From: Lachnospira multipara ATCC 19207
GTDB lineage: Bacteria > Bacillota > Clostridia > Lachnospirales > Lachnospiraceae
DNA length: 64,000 nt
Assembly: GCF_000424105.1 (NCBI RefSeq)
Contig: NZ_AUJG01000010.1
Span: 30,874 to 94,873 of the forward strand
Reading direction: 5' to 3'
Position 1 is the first letter of the stretch, and each line of letters opens with the position of its first letter. The notes below the pieces were generated by a model that saw nothing but the letters and a program-made list of their open reading frames with translations, searched no databases and was not told the DNA's origin. The position numbers and the translations under genes were made by a program. This document shows positions 15,843 through 24,880 of the stretch, piece by piece.

Positions 15843-17744
15843 ATGACTAAGAAACAAAAAAAGATGCGAGCAAGAATTATCGTTTCAGGTATTCTCTATG
15901 CTTGTTTGTTTATAGCAGATAAGCTAGGAGCACTTGAAGGCTTTCCAATACTTGCAGTGGCCATAGCCTTTTTAGTACCTTATTTAATTATAGGCTATGA
16001 TGTAATTTTAAGAGCCTTTAAGAACATTTCTAAAGGACATGTATTTGATGAGAATTTCCTTATGATGATTGCAACATTTGCTGCATTTGCCACAGGGGAA
16101 TTTACAGAAAGTGTAGCAGTTATGCTTTTCTATCAGGTAGGTGAGTTGTTCCAGTCTTACGCAGTTGGTAAGTCTAGAGCTTCAATTGCTGAGATGATGA
16201 GTATCGCTCCTGATTTTGCAAATTTAGAAGATGAAGAGGGCAACATATCAGAAGTTGACCCAGAAGATGTAGAAGTTGGATCAATTCTTTTAGTTAGACC
16301 AGGTGAGAAGATTCCTATTGATGGAGTTGTTATAGAAGGGGAGTCTTTTGTAGATACGGCAGCCCTTACAGGGGAGTCAGTACCAAGAAAGGTAAGCCCT
16401 GGGGCAGATGTAATTAGTGGATGTGTCAATGGAGATACAGCCCTTAAGATTAGAACTACTAAGGCTTATGAAGATTCTACAGTAAGTAAGATCTTAGAGC
16501 TTGTGGAAAATGCATCATCTAAGAAGTCTAGAATGGAGAATTTCATTACTAGATTTGCTAAGTATTACACACCAGTAGTTACTATAGGCGCTGTTTTACT
16601 TGCATTAGTTCCACCAACTATTCTTGGAATTATGTCAGGTATCTTTGCTTATGTAAGCTGGATTCACAGAGCATGTATTTTCTTAATTGTATCTTGCCCT
16701 TGTGCTATGGTTATTTCAGTGCCACTTGGTTTCTTTGGTGGTATTGGTGCAGCTTCAAAGATTGGTGTATTAGTTAAGGGTAGTAATTATTTAGAGGCTA
16801 TTGCTCAGATGAAGAGCCTTGTCTTTGATAAGACAGGTACTTTAACTAAGGGTGAATTTAAGGTTAGTGAAGTTATTAATCTTAACGGCTTTAGTAAGGA
16901 AGATATTCTTTACTACGCTGCCTATGCTGAAAAATTTTCAACACATCCAATTGCTAAATCTATTCTTACAGCTTACGGTAAAGACGTAGATTTAAGCCTT
17001 ATCTCTAATCAGCAGGAAGTATCAGGTCAGGGTATTAGCTCAGTAGTTAATAAGAGAGAAGTTTTAATTGGTAATTATAAGTTAATGCAGGCAAATGGCA
17101 TTGACTGTGAGATAAATGACAGTCCAGCAACAATTTGTTACCTAGCTGTTGATGGCAAGTTTGCAGGTTACATCATTATTTCTGATGTGATTAAGGAAGG
17201 TTCTAAGGAAGCTATGAAGGCTTTATCAAAGGTAGGCGTTTCAAAGCTTGTAATGCTTACTGGCGATAGAAAAGAAGTGGCCATGGCTGTTTCAAAGGAG
17301 CTTTCTTTAACAGATTGCAGATATGAGTTACTTCCAACAGACAAGGTTTCTAACGTGGAAGAGCTTATTAAGGCTTGCAAGAAGGACGAGAAGCTTGGCT
17401 TTGTTGGCGATGGTATTAACGACGCTCCAGTACTTATGAGAGCGGATGTGGGTATTGCTATGGGTAGCTTAGGTTCTGATGCAGCTATTGAGGCCGCAGA
17501 TGTTGTAATTATGGATGATGACTTAAGAAAGATTCCTAAATTAGTTCGAATTGCAAGAAAAACTCTTAGAATTGTTAAGCAAAATGTTGTATTTGCACTT
17601 GGAGTTAAGATTATAGTTTTAGCTTTAGGCGCTTTTGGACTTGCAACTATGTGGGAAGCAGTTTTTGCTGACGTTGGTGTTGCTGTAATTGCAATTTTAA
17701 ACTCTATGAGAGTCTTATCTAGCAATTATGATGAGAAAAATTAG
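15843..17744 (+). CDS. Zn2+/Cd2+/Pb2+-exporting P-type ATPase
   Basis: A 633-residue P1B-2 ATPase. The membrane CPC motif (Cys285-Pro-Cys287 in SCPCAMVISVPLG), the phosphorylated Asp329 in DKTGTLTKG, the HP motif in STHPIAKSI and GDGINDAP are all present. The last membrane helices carry VKQN and ADVGVAVIAILNSMR, matching the Lys and Asp of the ZntA/CadA metal site. No N-terminal HMA domain is fused; a separate HMA gene precedes it. An upstream in-frame ATG at 15786 would add 19 residues, but 15843 has AGGAGA at proper spacing and is preferred. Exports excess zinc or toxic divalent metals. Confidence 0.94.
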   Translation: MTKKQKKMRARIIVSGILYACLFIADKLGALEGFPILAVAIAFLVPYLIIGYDVILRAFKNISKGHVFDENFLMMIATFAAFATGEFTESVAVMLFYQVGELFQSYAVGKSRASIAEMMSIAPDFANLEDEEGNISEVDPEDVEVGSILLVRPGEKIPIDGVVIEGESFVDTAALTGESVPRKVSPGADVISGCVNGDTALKIRTTKAYEDSTVSKILELVENASSKKSRMENFITRFAKYYTPVVTIGAVLLALVPPTILGIMSGIFAYVSWIHRACIFLIVSCPCAMVISVPLGFFGGIGAASKIGVLVKGSNYLEAIAQMKSLVFDKTGTLTKGEFKVSEVINLNGFSKEDILYYAAYAEKFSTHPIAKSILTAYGKDVDLSLISNQQEVSGQGISSVVNKREVLIGNYKLMQANGIDCEINDSPATICYLAVDGKFAGYIIISDVIKEGSKEAMKALSKVGVSKLVMLTGDRKEVAMAVSKELSLTDCRYELLPTDKVSNVEELIKACKKDEKLGFVGDGINDAPVLMRADVGIAMGSLGSDAAIEAADVVIMDDDLRKIPKLVRIARKTLRIVKQNVVFALGVKIIVLALGAFGLATMWEAVFADVGVAVIAILNSMRVLSSNYDEKN

Positions 17745-17770
17745 TCAAATATATAAGTTAGTTTTAAAAA

Positions 17771-17799
17771 TCCCCCTCTAAGAGGGGGAATTTTTTTTA
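17771..17799 (+). terminator. Rho-independent terminator of the zinc operon
   Basis: Stem TCCCCCTC/GAGGGGGA with a 3-nt loop followed by ATTTTTTTT. Confidence 0.95.
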
Positions 17800-18005
17800 T
17801 ACTTCTAGACTAGGATTAGTCAGATTGTATTTTGTTGGTTCTTAAGTACTAGTATATGATTACATTTAACAAGAAAATGATACTTTTACGCTATTTATAT
17901 GTTAAAAGTGCCTAAAAAATAAGACCTAAAACCAACTTTTTTACTATATAAAAAGTTTTTATAAAATGCTAAGATATTTTTGCATTAAATTTTATGGGAG
18001 GTTTT

Positions 18006-20339
18006 ATGAGATCGATTTTGAAAAGAGGCCTTAGAACAAGCTTAACAGCAGTATTAGCTTTCGTTGTGGCTTTTGCTACTTTTGCAAGTTCTATGAGTTT
18101 CACTGCATCGGCATCTACAACTACATCTTGGAATTTCAAGAATAGCAGTTTTAAGAGCCTAGGAACTATTTCATCTACTACAACAGTAGATGGTTTAACA
18201 CTTATTGCAACAAGCTCAAAGACTATGAGTGTTAAGGCAGACACACAGACTGTCAATGGAACAGAGTACACATATTGTCTAGCAACAGGAGGTAGTGGTT
18301 CAACTTCTTACCGTGCCGTAAAGGTTCCTGTTTCAGGTAATGACACAATTAAGGTAACAATGATGAGCTCAGGTTCATCAAGTAGATCATTAGTAGTAGC
18401 AGATGCTTCAGGCAATCAGCTTACAACACTTACAGCATCTACAACAGCTAGCACACAAAGCTATAGCTATTCAGGTTCATCAGGATATGTTTACCTTTAC
18501 TCTTCTAATAGCGGAATTAACATCTATAAGATTCAGGTAGATTCTAATTCTTCATCATCATCATCATCAAGCTCATACGAGATTTCTGATGGTTGGTATT
18601 ACATTAAAAATGTAAATAGCCAGAAGTACTTAGATGTAACTGGAGATAGCGATTCAGATTTCGCTAACGTAGATCAGGAAACTGGTCTTGGTGATAAGAG
18701 CCAGAGATGGTATGTAACTAATAAGGGTAATAACGTAATTACACTTACAAATGGTATGTCAGGTGGAAGAATGCTTGATGTTTACTATGGTGGAACAACA
18801 GATGGTACTAACATTGATATTTGTAGTGCTAACGGTTCTACTGCACAGCAGTTTAATGTTGTAACAACAGGAACAGATGGCGTTTATTGCTTAACAACTG
18901 TAGTTAGTGGTGGCGCTCAAGCCCTTGATGTCTATGGTTGGTCAACAGCTTCAGGTGGAAATATTGATACTTGGACATATAACGGACTTGCTTGCCAGCA
19001 GTTCGTATTTGAGGCAATTGATTCTTCAAGTAGTTCATCAAGCTCAAGTAGTTCATCAAGCTCAAGCAGTTCATCATCAAGTTCATCTAGCACAACAGAT
19101 ACTTCTGATGGTACTGTAGTTACATCTTACTCAAGCCTTGTATCAGCTATTGCTAGTGCTGAAAAAGCAGGTGGCGGTAAGGTATATGTAAAGGGAACAA
19201 CAATCTCTTGTTCAGGACAGATTGCCCTTTCAGCTTCAAATGCAAATGTACAGATTATTGGTGTTCAAAACAGTGATGGTTCTTATCCTGTACTTGATTT
19301 TTCTTCATTCTTAAGCAGCTATATTGGAAAGTCTACATCTGATAGTGCTGTAGGTATTAGAATTACAGGATCATATTACACAATTAAGAACTTAATTGTT
19401 CAGAAGGCACCAGATAATGGTATTCAGATTAAGGGTTCTTCAGCAGGAAACAATACAGTTTCTAACGTAGTAACAAGATACAATAACGATGCAGGTTTAC
19501 AGATTACAAGTGGTGCATATTCTAACACAATTGAGTATGTTTCAAGCTACCGTAACTGTGACGTTTATACACTTGGTGGTAATGCAGATGGATTTGCTCC
19601 AAAGCTTGGCGCAGGTTCAGGTAATACTTTCTATTGCTGCTATGCATGGGATAACTCAGATGATGGCTGGGATTCTTATGATAAGTCAGGAGATGTAACT
19701 CCAGATCTTACATATACTCAGTGTGCATGCTGGAACAATGGTAATCCAGACGTATTCACAGGAAAGTATGATTTTGATAATGGTGACGAACTTGATACTA
19801 ACCTTTTATTAGTTCAGTTAATTATGGCTAAGGATTCATCATTTGCATCAAATTATGCTAAGGGAACATTCTCATTACCTACATCAAGTTTCATTGTTAC
19901 AAGTGCAGGAACAATTTCAGTATCTTCTTGGACAGGAACTAACTATGATGGTAATCCTAACGGATTTAAGATGGGTTCAGCTTACTCAACAAGTACAGCA
20001 ACAAGAATCTTCTCACACTGTTTAACTTTTGATCATGATAAGAAGGGCTTTGATAATAATAATAGTTCAGTAACAGGTTCATTCTCATACTGTGTAGCAT
20101 TTGATAATGGATATAACTATTATATTCAGCCACTTACAATTAAGACATGGTCTAAGGTATACGCATTCTCTGGTACATCTAGCAACAAGTTACCAAGTGG
20201 ATATTCAATTACAACACCAAGTTCATCAACACAGTCTTCAATTAGAAGTGTTGTAACTTCAACAAAGAATTCTATTATTTCTACTTGTGAAAATGATGGA
20301 ATTCCAGGTGCTATTTACTTTGATATTTACAATTACTAG
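18006..20339 (+). CDS. Secreted multidomain pectate lyase (PL9) with ricin-type module
   Basis: A 777-residue exported enzyme that would cleave polygalacturonate by beta-elimination. Order: signal peptide (1 to about 36, ending near ASA), a Ser/Thr-rich beta-sandwich (about 40-178) common on pectinases, poly-Ser linker 1 (about 180-187), a ricin-B/CBM13-like domain (about 190-338; QRWYV, QQFNV and QQFVF repeats), poly-Ser linker 2 (about 339-362), then a PL9 beta-helix. Asp528 in NADGFAPK and Asp552, Asp553, Asp556 in SDDGWDSYD fit the PL9 calcium site. Lys655 in PNGFKMG fits the catalytic base; about 60 extra residues separate it from the calcium site compared with Pel9A. Start at 18006 chosen for GGGAGG; an ATG at 17994 overlaps that site. 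Monocistronic. Confidence 0.92.
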   Translation: MRSILKRGLRTSLTAVLAFVVAFATFASSMSFTASASTTTSWNFKNSSFKSLGTISSTTTVDGLTLIATSSKTMSVKADTQTVNGTEYTYCLATGGSGSTSYRAVKVPVSGNDTIKVTMMSSGSSSRSLVVADASGNQLTTLTASTTASTQSYSYSGSSGYVYLYSSNSGINIYKIQVDSNSSSSSSSSSYEISDGWYYIKNVNSQKYLDVTGDSDSDFANVDQETGLGDKSQRWYVTNKGNNVITLTNGMSGGRMLDVYYGGTTDGTNIDICSANGSTAQQFNVVTTGTDGVYCLTTVVSGGAQALDVYGWSTASGGNIDTWTYNGLACQQFVFEAIDSSSSSSSSSSSSSSSSSSSSSSSTTDTSDGTVVTSYSSLVSAIASAEKAGGGKVYVKGTTISCSGQIALSASNANVQIIGVQNSDGSYPVLDFSSFLSSYIGKSTSDSAVGIRITGSYYTIKNLIVQKAPDNGIQIKGSSAGNNTVSNVVTRYNNDAGLQITSGAYSNTIEYVSSYRNCDVYTLGGNADGFAPKLGAGSGNTFYCCYAWDNSDDGWDSYDKSGDVTPDLTYTQCACWNNGNPDVFTGKYDFDNGDELDTNLLLVQLIMAKDSSFASNYAKGTFSLPTSSFIVTSAGTISVSSWTGTNYDGNPNGFKMGSAYSTSTATRIFSHCLTFDHDKKGFDNNNSSVTGSFSYCVAFDNGYNYYIQPLTIKTWSKVYAFSGTSSNKLPSGYSITTPSSSTQSSIRSVVTSTKNSIISTCENDGIPGAIYFDIYNY

Positions 20340-20470
20340 GCCTACAAATTATTATTGACTAGTACATAAGCTTACATAATGGACATATAGATAAATTTAA
20401 AAATTACTAGGAGAAAACTACCGAAATGTGGTAAAAATATAAAACAATAATAGAAAAATTTAATGCACTA

Positions 20471-20497
20471 GAGCCGCTAAATTAGCGGCTCTTTTTA
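20471..20497 (+). terminator. Rho-independent terminator after the pectate lyase
   Basis: Perfect 10-bp stem GAGCCGCTAA/TTAGCGGCTC followed by TTTTT. Confidence 0.93.
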
Positions 20498-20512
20498 GTA
20501 TATAATCTGATT

Positions 20513-21388
20513 TTAATAATAAATATTATCTCTTAAGACACTGGCAAGATTTGCAAGTTCCTTTTCAAAGTAAACTCCATCTCTTGTATCAGCATCATTT
20601 GGTGTATCATTAATAGCCTCGGCTATAAAGTCCTGGGCAATCTCCACAGCCTTAAAAGTCATAAGGCCGTTTAGCTTAAGTGCTGTAATAATAGAGGCGA
20701 AGATGTCTCCTGTACCAGAAAAGCTCTTATCAATCATAGGAGTCTTACTTAAGTTAATCTCACCCTCTGATAAAACGAGATTATAAACGTAATAAGAATC
20801 TCCTTCACGGACACTAATACCAGTAATAATAACCTCCTGATTTGTAAGGGCGTTCTTACTTAATATAGTGGCTGCAGAACTTGCAAGGGCAATTAGTGAG
20901 TCACGTTCTTTATTACATTTTAAAATGTCCCCTACAGGAATGTCGGCAAGAAGGCAAGCCTCCGTTAGGTTTGGAGTGATGATATTGGCCTGTCTTGTAA
21001 GTTCCTTGTGGATGTTTAGTAGGTCGTTAGTAAACATCTTATAGGTTTCACCGTCATCCCCAAGTACTGGGTCGATTAGTAAAAATGTATCCTCTTTTCT
21101 AAATTCCTCAATGAAACGCTTAACTAGAATAGCCTGCTTGTGATCTGTGATGTAGCCAGAGTAAATGCCATCAAAGCTTGCGTTATTTAATTTCCAGTTT
21201 TTAATGTATTCCTCAATCATGTCTGTAAGGTCAGTGTAGGAATAGTCTTCAAAGCCTGTCTGAGATGTGAAAACCGCAGTGGCTAGGGGAACACACTGAA
21301 CTGATAAAACCGATATTATAGGTAGGGCTACGGATAAAGAACATTTTCCAAAGCCTGATAAATCGTTAATTACAGCTACTTTCTTCAT
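20513..21388 (-). CDS. Pyridoxal/pyridoxamine kinase (PdxY/PdxK-like)
   Basis: A 291-residue ribokinase-fold enzyme that phosphorylates B6 vitamers for PLP salvage. It starts with VAVINDLSGFGKCSLSVALP, the N-terminal pattern of the PdxY group, and has IDPVLGDDGETYK, ITPNLTEACLLADIP and the C-terminal anion-hole motif SGTGDIFASII with the catalytic Asp. It is the last gene of a three-gene minus-strand operon after the PH-domain and EamA genes (17-nt gap). A role of the EamA neighbour in vitamin uptake is an inference from position only. Confidence 0.9.
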   Translation of the reverse strand: MKKVAVINDLSGFGKCSLSVALPIISVLSVQCVPLATAVFTSQTGFEDYSYTDLTDMIEEYIKNWKLNNASFDGIYSGYITDHKQAILVKRFIEEFRKEDTFLLIDPVLGDDGETYKMFTNDLLNIHKELTRQANIITPNLTEACLLADIPVGDILKCNKERDSLIALASSAATILSKNALTNQEVIITGISVREGDSYYVYNLVLSEGEINLSKTPMIDKSFSGTGDIFASIITALKLNGLMTFKAVEIAQDFIAEAINDTPNDADTRDGVYFEKELANLASVLRDNIYY

Positions 21389-21405
21389 ATAATTACCTCC
21401 AAAGT

Positions 21406-22341
21406 TTAGGCTTTCTTTCCACCAAACTTGTTAACCACGTAAATACCGATGGATACAAGGATTAGGGCAAGAAGGCAATTAAGGTTTAGCTTATCGTATT
21501 CCTTTAAGAAGATGGCAGATAGTAGGGCACCAAAGATTGGGTTTGTAAAGCCGTAGATTGTTACCTTAGATACAGGGTTATATTTTAATAAAATGCCCCA
21601 AACTGAGTAGGCAACAGCACTAATCATAGCCATATAAATTAAAAGAATCACAGCGCCAACAGAATTTATTGAAATACTAGCGCCAAGGATTAAGCTAACA
21701 ATTATCATAAAAAGGCCACCAATTAGGAACTGATAGCCACTAAGTACTACAGGATTTTCCTTAAGGGAGAATTCCTTTACAAGTACTGATGAAATAGCAT
21801 AAGAGACAGCAGCAATAAGGATGAAGCCTTCGCCGTTTAGGGCAAAGCTTGAACCAAAGTCGCCATCTGATAATGAAACGATTACAACACCTGCGATTCC
21901 AAGGAAACATCCAAGAATCTTATAAATAGTAAGTTTTTCCTGCTTTCTTATAAGACAAGCGATTAGTATGGCAAAAAATGTTGTCATACTATTAATGATT
22001 GATGACTTAACTCCTGATGCATGGGCAAGGCCAGCATAAAAGAAGAAGTACTGAATAATAGTCTGGAAAAGACTTAGGGTTGAAATCATTTTAAAAGAGC
22101 CCTTTTTTGGAAAAAGGAAACGTCTATCAATTAAACTTCCAATGGCAATTGTAAGGATACCGGCTAGGAAGAAACGAATTCCTGCAAAAAGAATTTGGGA
22201 AGCTGTATCAGTAGAGTCTATATTAAAAAGCTTATAACCAATCTTAATGCATGGAAAAGCGCTACCCCATAAAAAACAACAGAGTAGCGCTAGAATAAAC
22301 ACAAGCCAAGGCTTTGTAAAGACTGATGATTCTTTACTCAT
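21406..22341 (-). CDS. EamA/DMT-family membrane transporter
   Basis: A 311-residue protein with about ten predicted membrane helices arranged as two EamA repeats, including the typical FLWGSAFPCIKIGYKLF at the start, IRFFLAGILTI after it, and SALVKEF-like and VAYSVWGILLKYNP segments in the second half. DMT transporters export or import small metabolites and the substrate cannot be read from sequence. Its ATG shares one base with the stop codon of the upstream PH-domain gene (TAATG), indicating translational coupling. The pyridoxal kinase gene follows. Confidence 0.88.
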   Translation of the reverse strand: MSKESSVFTKPWLVFILALLCCFLWGSAFPCIKIGYKLFNIDSTDTASQILFAGIRFFLAGILTIAIGSLIDRRFLFPKKGSFKMISTLSLFQTIIQYFFFYAGLAHASGVKSSIINSMTTFFAILIACLIRKQEKLTIYKILGCFLGIAGVVIVSLSDGDFGSSFALNGEGFILIAAVSYAISSVLVKEFSLKENPVVLSGYQFLIGGLFMIIVSLILGASISINSVGAVILLIYMAMISAVAYSVWGILLKYNPVSKVTIYGFTNPIFGALLSAIFLKEYDKLNLNCLLALILVSIGIYVVNKFGGKKA

Positions 22342-22721
22342 TAGTTTTCATAGTCTCCATCATACATATTATGCTCATCTTCTTCATGCCCGAGGAACTC
22401 TCTACTAGTTACTCTCTTCTTATCACGCATAATTTCAACAGCCTGAGATAATTCTTCTTTTACTGCCATAACGTGCTTGATATTCTTAATTTCAAAATCA
22501 CCAAGTGTTTTATCTGATGTACAAAGCTTTATTGTACCAAGACCAAAAAGTCTTTGACCAAATGATCTTGTAACTGAAATGTCAAGAATTCTATATAGAC
22601 GACATTCATCCTGGCTCTTGTTAAAGAAACCAGTTTCTACAAAGAGTCTTTGATCGTCTCCGCTATATACTGTAAAAGTCCAAGGCAATCCACACCATAA
22701 TCTTTTACGTTCTTTCCACAT
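22341..22721 (-). CDS. Small PH-like domain protein
   Basis: A 126-residue protein with no signal peptide or membrane helix. The segment around residues 5-95 (WCGLPWTFTVYSGDDQRLFV, GFFNKSQDECRLYRILDISV, GLGTIKLCTSDK, FEIKNIKH) has the strand order of bacterial PH-like domains (YdbS/YdbT relatives), where a short lipid- or partner-binding domain turns high-structure strands such as 'D-I-x-V...GxGxIxL'. The tail after residue 105 is acidic and low complexity. Start has GGAGG. First gene of the EamA/pyridoxal kinase operon. Function unknown. Confidence 0.7.
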   Translation of the reverse strand: MWKERKRLWCGLPWTFTVYSGDDQRLFVETGFFNKSQDECRLYRILDISVTRSFGQRLFGLGTIKLCTSDKTLGDFEIKNIKHVMAVKEELSQAVEIMRDKKRVTSREFLGHEEDEHNMYDGDYEN

Positions 22722-22865
22722 AAAATTTTCCTCCGTTTTGTTTAATTTGCCAGCTTAATTAAGGCTAGGCAAGGGGCATATATATAAGCCTTTCTTTAGC
22801 GAATGCCCTTCATAAATTAGTTTACCATTAATCTTAAAATCCTTCAATCTTTTATAGATAAAAAG

Positions 22866-22895
22866 GTTGACAAGTCAACTAATATAGAATATTAT
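22866..22895 (+). promoter_or_regulatory. MATE-MarR operon promoter with palindromic operator
   Basis: TTGACA (22867-22872), 17-nt spacer, TATTAT (22890-22895). The -35 is embedded in a 14-bp palindrome GTTGACAAGTCAAC (22866-22879), a plausible binding site for the MarR protein encoded by the second gene of the operon. Confidence 0.68.
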
Positions 22896-22931
22896 CATTG
22901 ATGAAAAAAATGTTTATAGGAGTTTTATTTT

Positions 22932-24305
22932 ATGAAGGAAGAGGTTAATTTTAATAATAATCCATTGGCAGTAAAGCCAGTAAGCAAGCTAATTAGAAGT
23001 TTTGCTATTCCAAGCATTGTGTCTATGCTTGTAGGTTCCCTATATAACATAGTGGATCAGTTCTTTATTGGACAGAAGGTGGGAGAGTTAGGTAATGCCG
23101 CAACTAATATTGCTTTCCCTCTATCTACTTCATGTATAGCTATTGCTCTTTTATTTGGTATAGGAGGAGCATCAACTTTTAATATTCATATGGGTAAGCA
23201 AAGAGAGGATATGGCAGAATATTTTATGGGAAATGCAGCAATAACAGCGTTTATTTGTGGTATTGTGCTATCTTTTATAGCTGAGATTTTTCTGGTGCCT
23301 ATGCTTACATTTTTTGGAGCCTCAAGCTCAATTCTTCCATTAGCTTGTGAATATACAAGAATTACTGCTATTGGTTTTCCAATGCTAATTCTTACAACCA
23401 CAGGTGGACACTTAATTAGAGCTGATGGCAGACCAAGAATCAGTATGCTTTGTAACTTAGTGGGCGCTATTGTTAATACTATACTTGATGCTCTTTTTGT
23501 ATTTGTACTGGGATACGGCATGGCAGGTGCAGCTATTGCTACAGTAATTGGACAATGCGTATCTTGCCTATTTGTAATTTACTATTTAGCTCATACTAAG
23601 TCGGTGAATTTAGGGCTTAAGCATTTCCGTATGCAGACAAGATACATTTTCCCAACTATATCTCTTGGGGTGGCGCCTTTTATAAATCAGCTTGCCATGA
23701 TGCTTGTACAGATTGTTTTAAATAATTCGCTAAAGTATTACGGGGCAATTTCAATTTATGGGGCAGAGACAGCTATTGCAGTAGTTGGTATTGCTACAAA
23801 GGTTAATCAGGTTTACCTATCCTTTGTAATAGGTATGTCTCAAGGAATGCAGCCTATTGCTAGCTTTAACTACGGTGCTAGAAAATATGACAGAGTTATT
23901 GAGGTCTACAAAAAGACCATTAGAGTAAGCTTTATTATATCTTGTATTGCCTGGATTTTATTTTTCTTTTTCCCAAGAGAGATTATTTCTATCTTTGGCA
24001 AGGGAACAAGCGAGACTTACTACCTATTTGCAGTGAGATATTTTAAAATCTATCTATTCTTTACAATGCTTAATTTCCTACAGCTTACAAGCTCGAATTT
24101 CTTTACAGCTATTGGAAAAGCAAAGATTGGTGGCTTCTTATCCCTTACAAGACAGATCATTTTCTTATTGCCATTAATTTTAATCCTTCCTTTGTTCTTA
24201 AATATAGAAGGTATCATGTTTGCAGGTCCAGTGGCAGATTTAGTAGCAGCCATAGTTTCAGGGGTATTTGCCTTTAGGGAGATTAAGAGACTAACTAGAA
24301 TGTAG
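22932..24305 (+). CDS. MATE-family efflux transporter
   Basis: A 457-residue, twelve-helix cation-coupled exporter. Signatures include IRSFAIPSIVSMLVGSLYNIVDQFFIG at the start, GGASTFNIHMGK, and FVIGMSQGMQPIASFNYGARKYDRV in the C-terminal half. This is the DinF/NorM-related group widespread in Clostridia, which exports organic cations or flavins; the substrate here is unknown. It has AGGAG before the ATG and is followed after 21 nt by a MarR gene, forming a pump-regulator pair. Confidence 0.92.
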   Translation: MKEEVNFNNNPLAVKPVSKLIRSFAIPSIVSMLVGSLYNIVDQFFIGQKVGELGNAATNIAFPLSTSCIAIALLFGIGGASTFNIHMGKQREDMAEYFMGNAAITAFICGIVLSFIAEIFLVPMLTFFGASSSILPLACEYTRITAIGFPMLILTTTGGHLIRADGRPRISMLCNLVGAIVNTILDALFVFVLGYGMAGAAIATVIGQCVSCLFVIYYLAHTKSVNLGLKHFRMQTRYIFPTISLGVAPFINQLAMMLVQIVLNNSLKYYGAISIYGAETAIAVVGIATKVNQVYLSFVIGMSQGMQPIASFNYGARKYDRVIEVYKKTIRVSFIISCIAWILFFFFPREIISIFGKGTSETYYLFAVRYFKIYLFFTMLNFLQLTSSNFFTAIGKAKIGGFLSLTRQIIFLLPLILILPLFLNIEGIMFAGPVADLVAAIVSGVFAFREIKRLTRM

Positions 24306-24326
24306 AATTAGAGGAGATTTATTATT

Positions 24327-24752
24327 ATGGATGAAAATGTAAGAATACTTCGACTTATTTCTTTCATAGCAAGAAAGCAACAGAGTAAGATTTCGAAAAT
24401 GATGACAAAGTATAATCTTACTGCTGGAGAATTTCCTATATATATGGCCATATGTAATAACAAGGGTTTTACGCAAGAGCAGATATCTGAATACGTGTAC
24501 GTTGATAAAGGCTTTACTGCTAGAGTTCTAAAAAGCTTAGAAGATAAGGGCTATATCTATAGAGAAAAGGATGAGAAGGATAAGCGAATTAATCACGTAT
24601 ATCCTACAAAACTAGCACTTTCTTTTCACAAGGAAGTCTCAGAACTTCTATCTGATAATAATAAAAGTGCCACAAAGGACTTTAGTTTAGAGGAAAAGCT
24701 ACAATTTAAGGAGTATCTAACAAAGCTGGATGAGGCTCTGGATGAGCTCTAG
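24327..24752 (+). CDS. MarR-family regulator paired with the MATE pump
   Basis: A 141-residue winged-helix protein. Recognition region: FTQEQISEYVYVDKGFTARVLKSL (about 50-73). Wing: EKDEKDKRINHVYPTKLA. It lies directly behind the MATE gene, opposite to the usual regulator-first order, and the palindrome over the operon's -35 suggests it represses both genes. GAGGAG precedes the start. A strong hairpin follows. Confidence 0.86.
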   Translation: MDENVRILRLISFIARKQQSKISKMMTKYNLTAGEFPIYMAICNNKGFTQEQISEYVYVDKGFTARVLKSLEDKGYIYREKDEKDKRINHVYPTKLALSFHKEVSELLSDNNKSATKDFSLEEKLQFKEYLTKLDEALDEL

Positions 24753-24797
24753 TTTTATAAAATATAGTTACTGATACGTAAAAGATAATAATTAGTA

Positions 24798-24839
24798 AAG
24801 GCAACTACTTAGTAATACTAAGTAGTTGCCTTAATTTTT
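24798..24839 (+). terminator. Rho-independent terminator
   Basis: Near-perfect 17-bp stem AAGGCAACTACTTAGTA/TACTAAGTAGTTGCCTT followed by AATTTTTG. It separates the MATE-MarR operon from the convergent LysR gene. Confidence 0.9.
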
Positions 24840-24880
24840 GTAAGAAATAGGCATTTAATTATTTTGTAAAAAATTGATCT

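Noticed and set aside
18541..19100. Alternative frames through the Ser-codon runs of the pectate lyase
   Set aside because: They are Leu/Asn- or Gln/Val-rich shadows of repetitive Ser codons.
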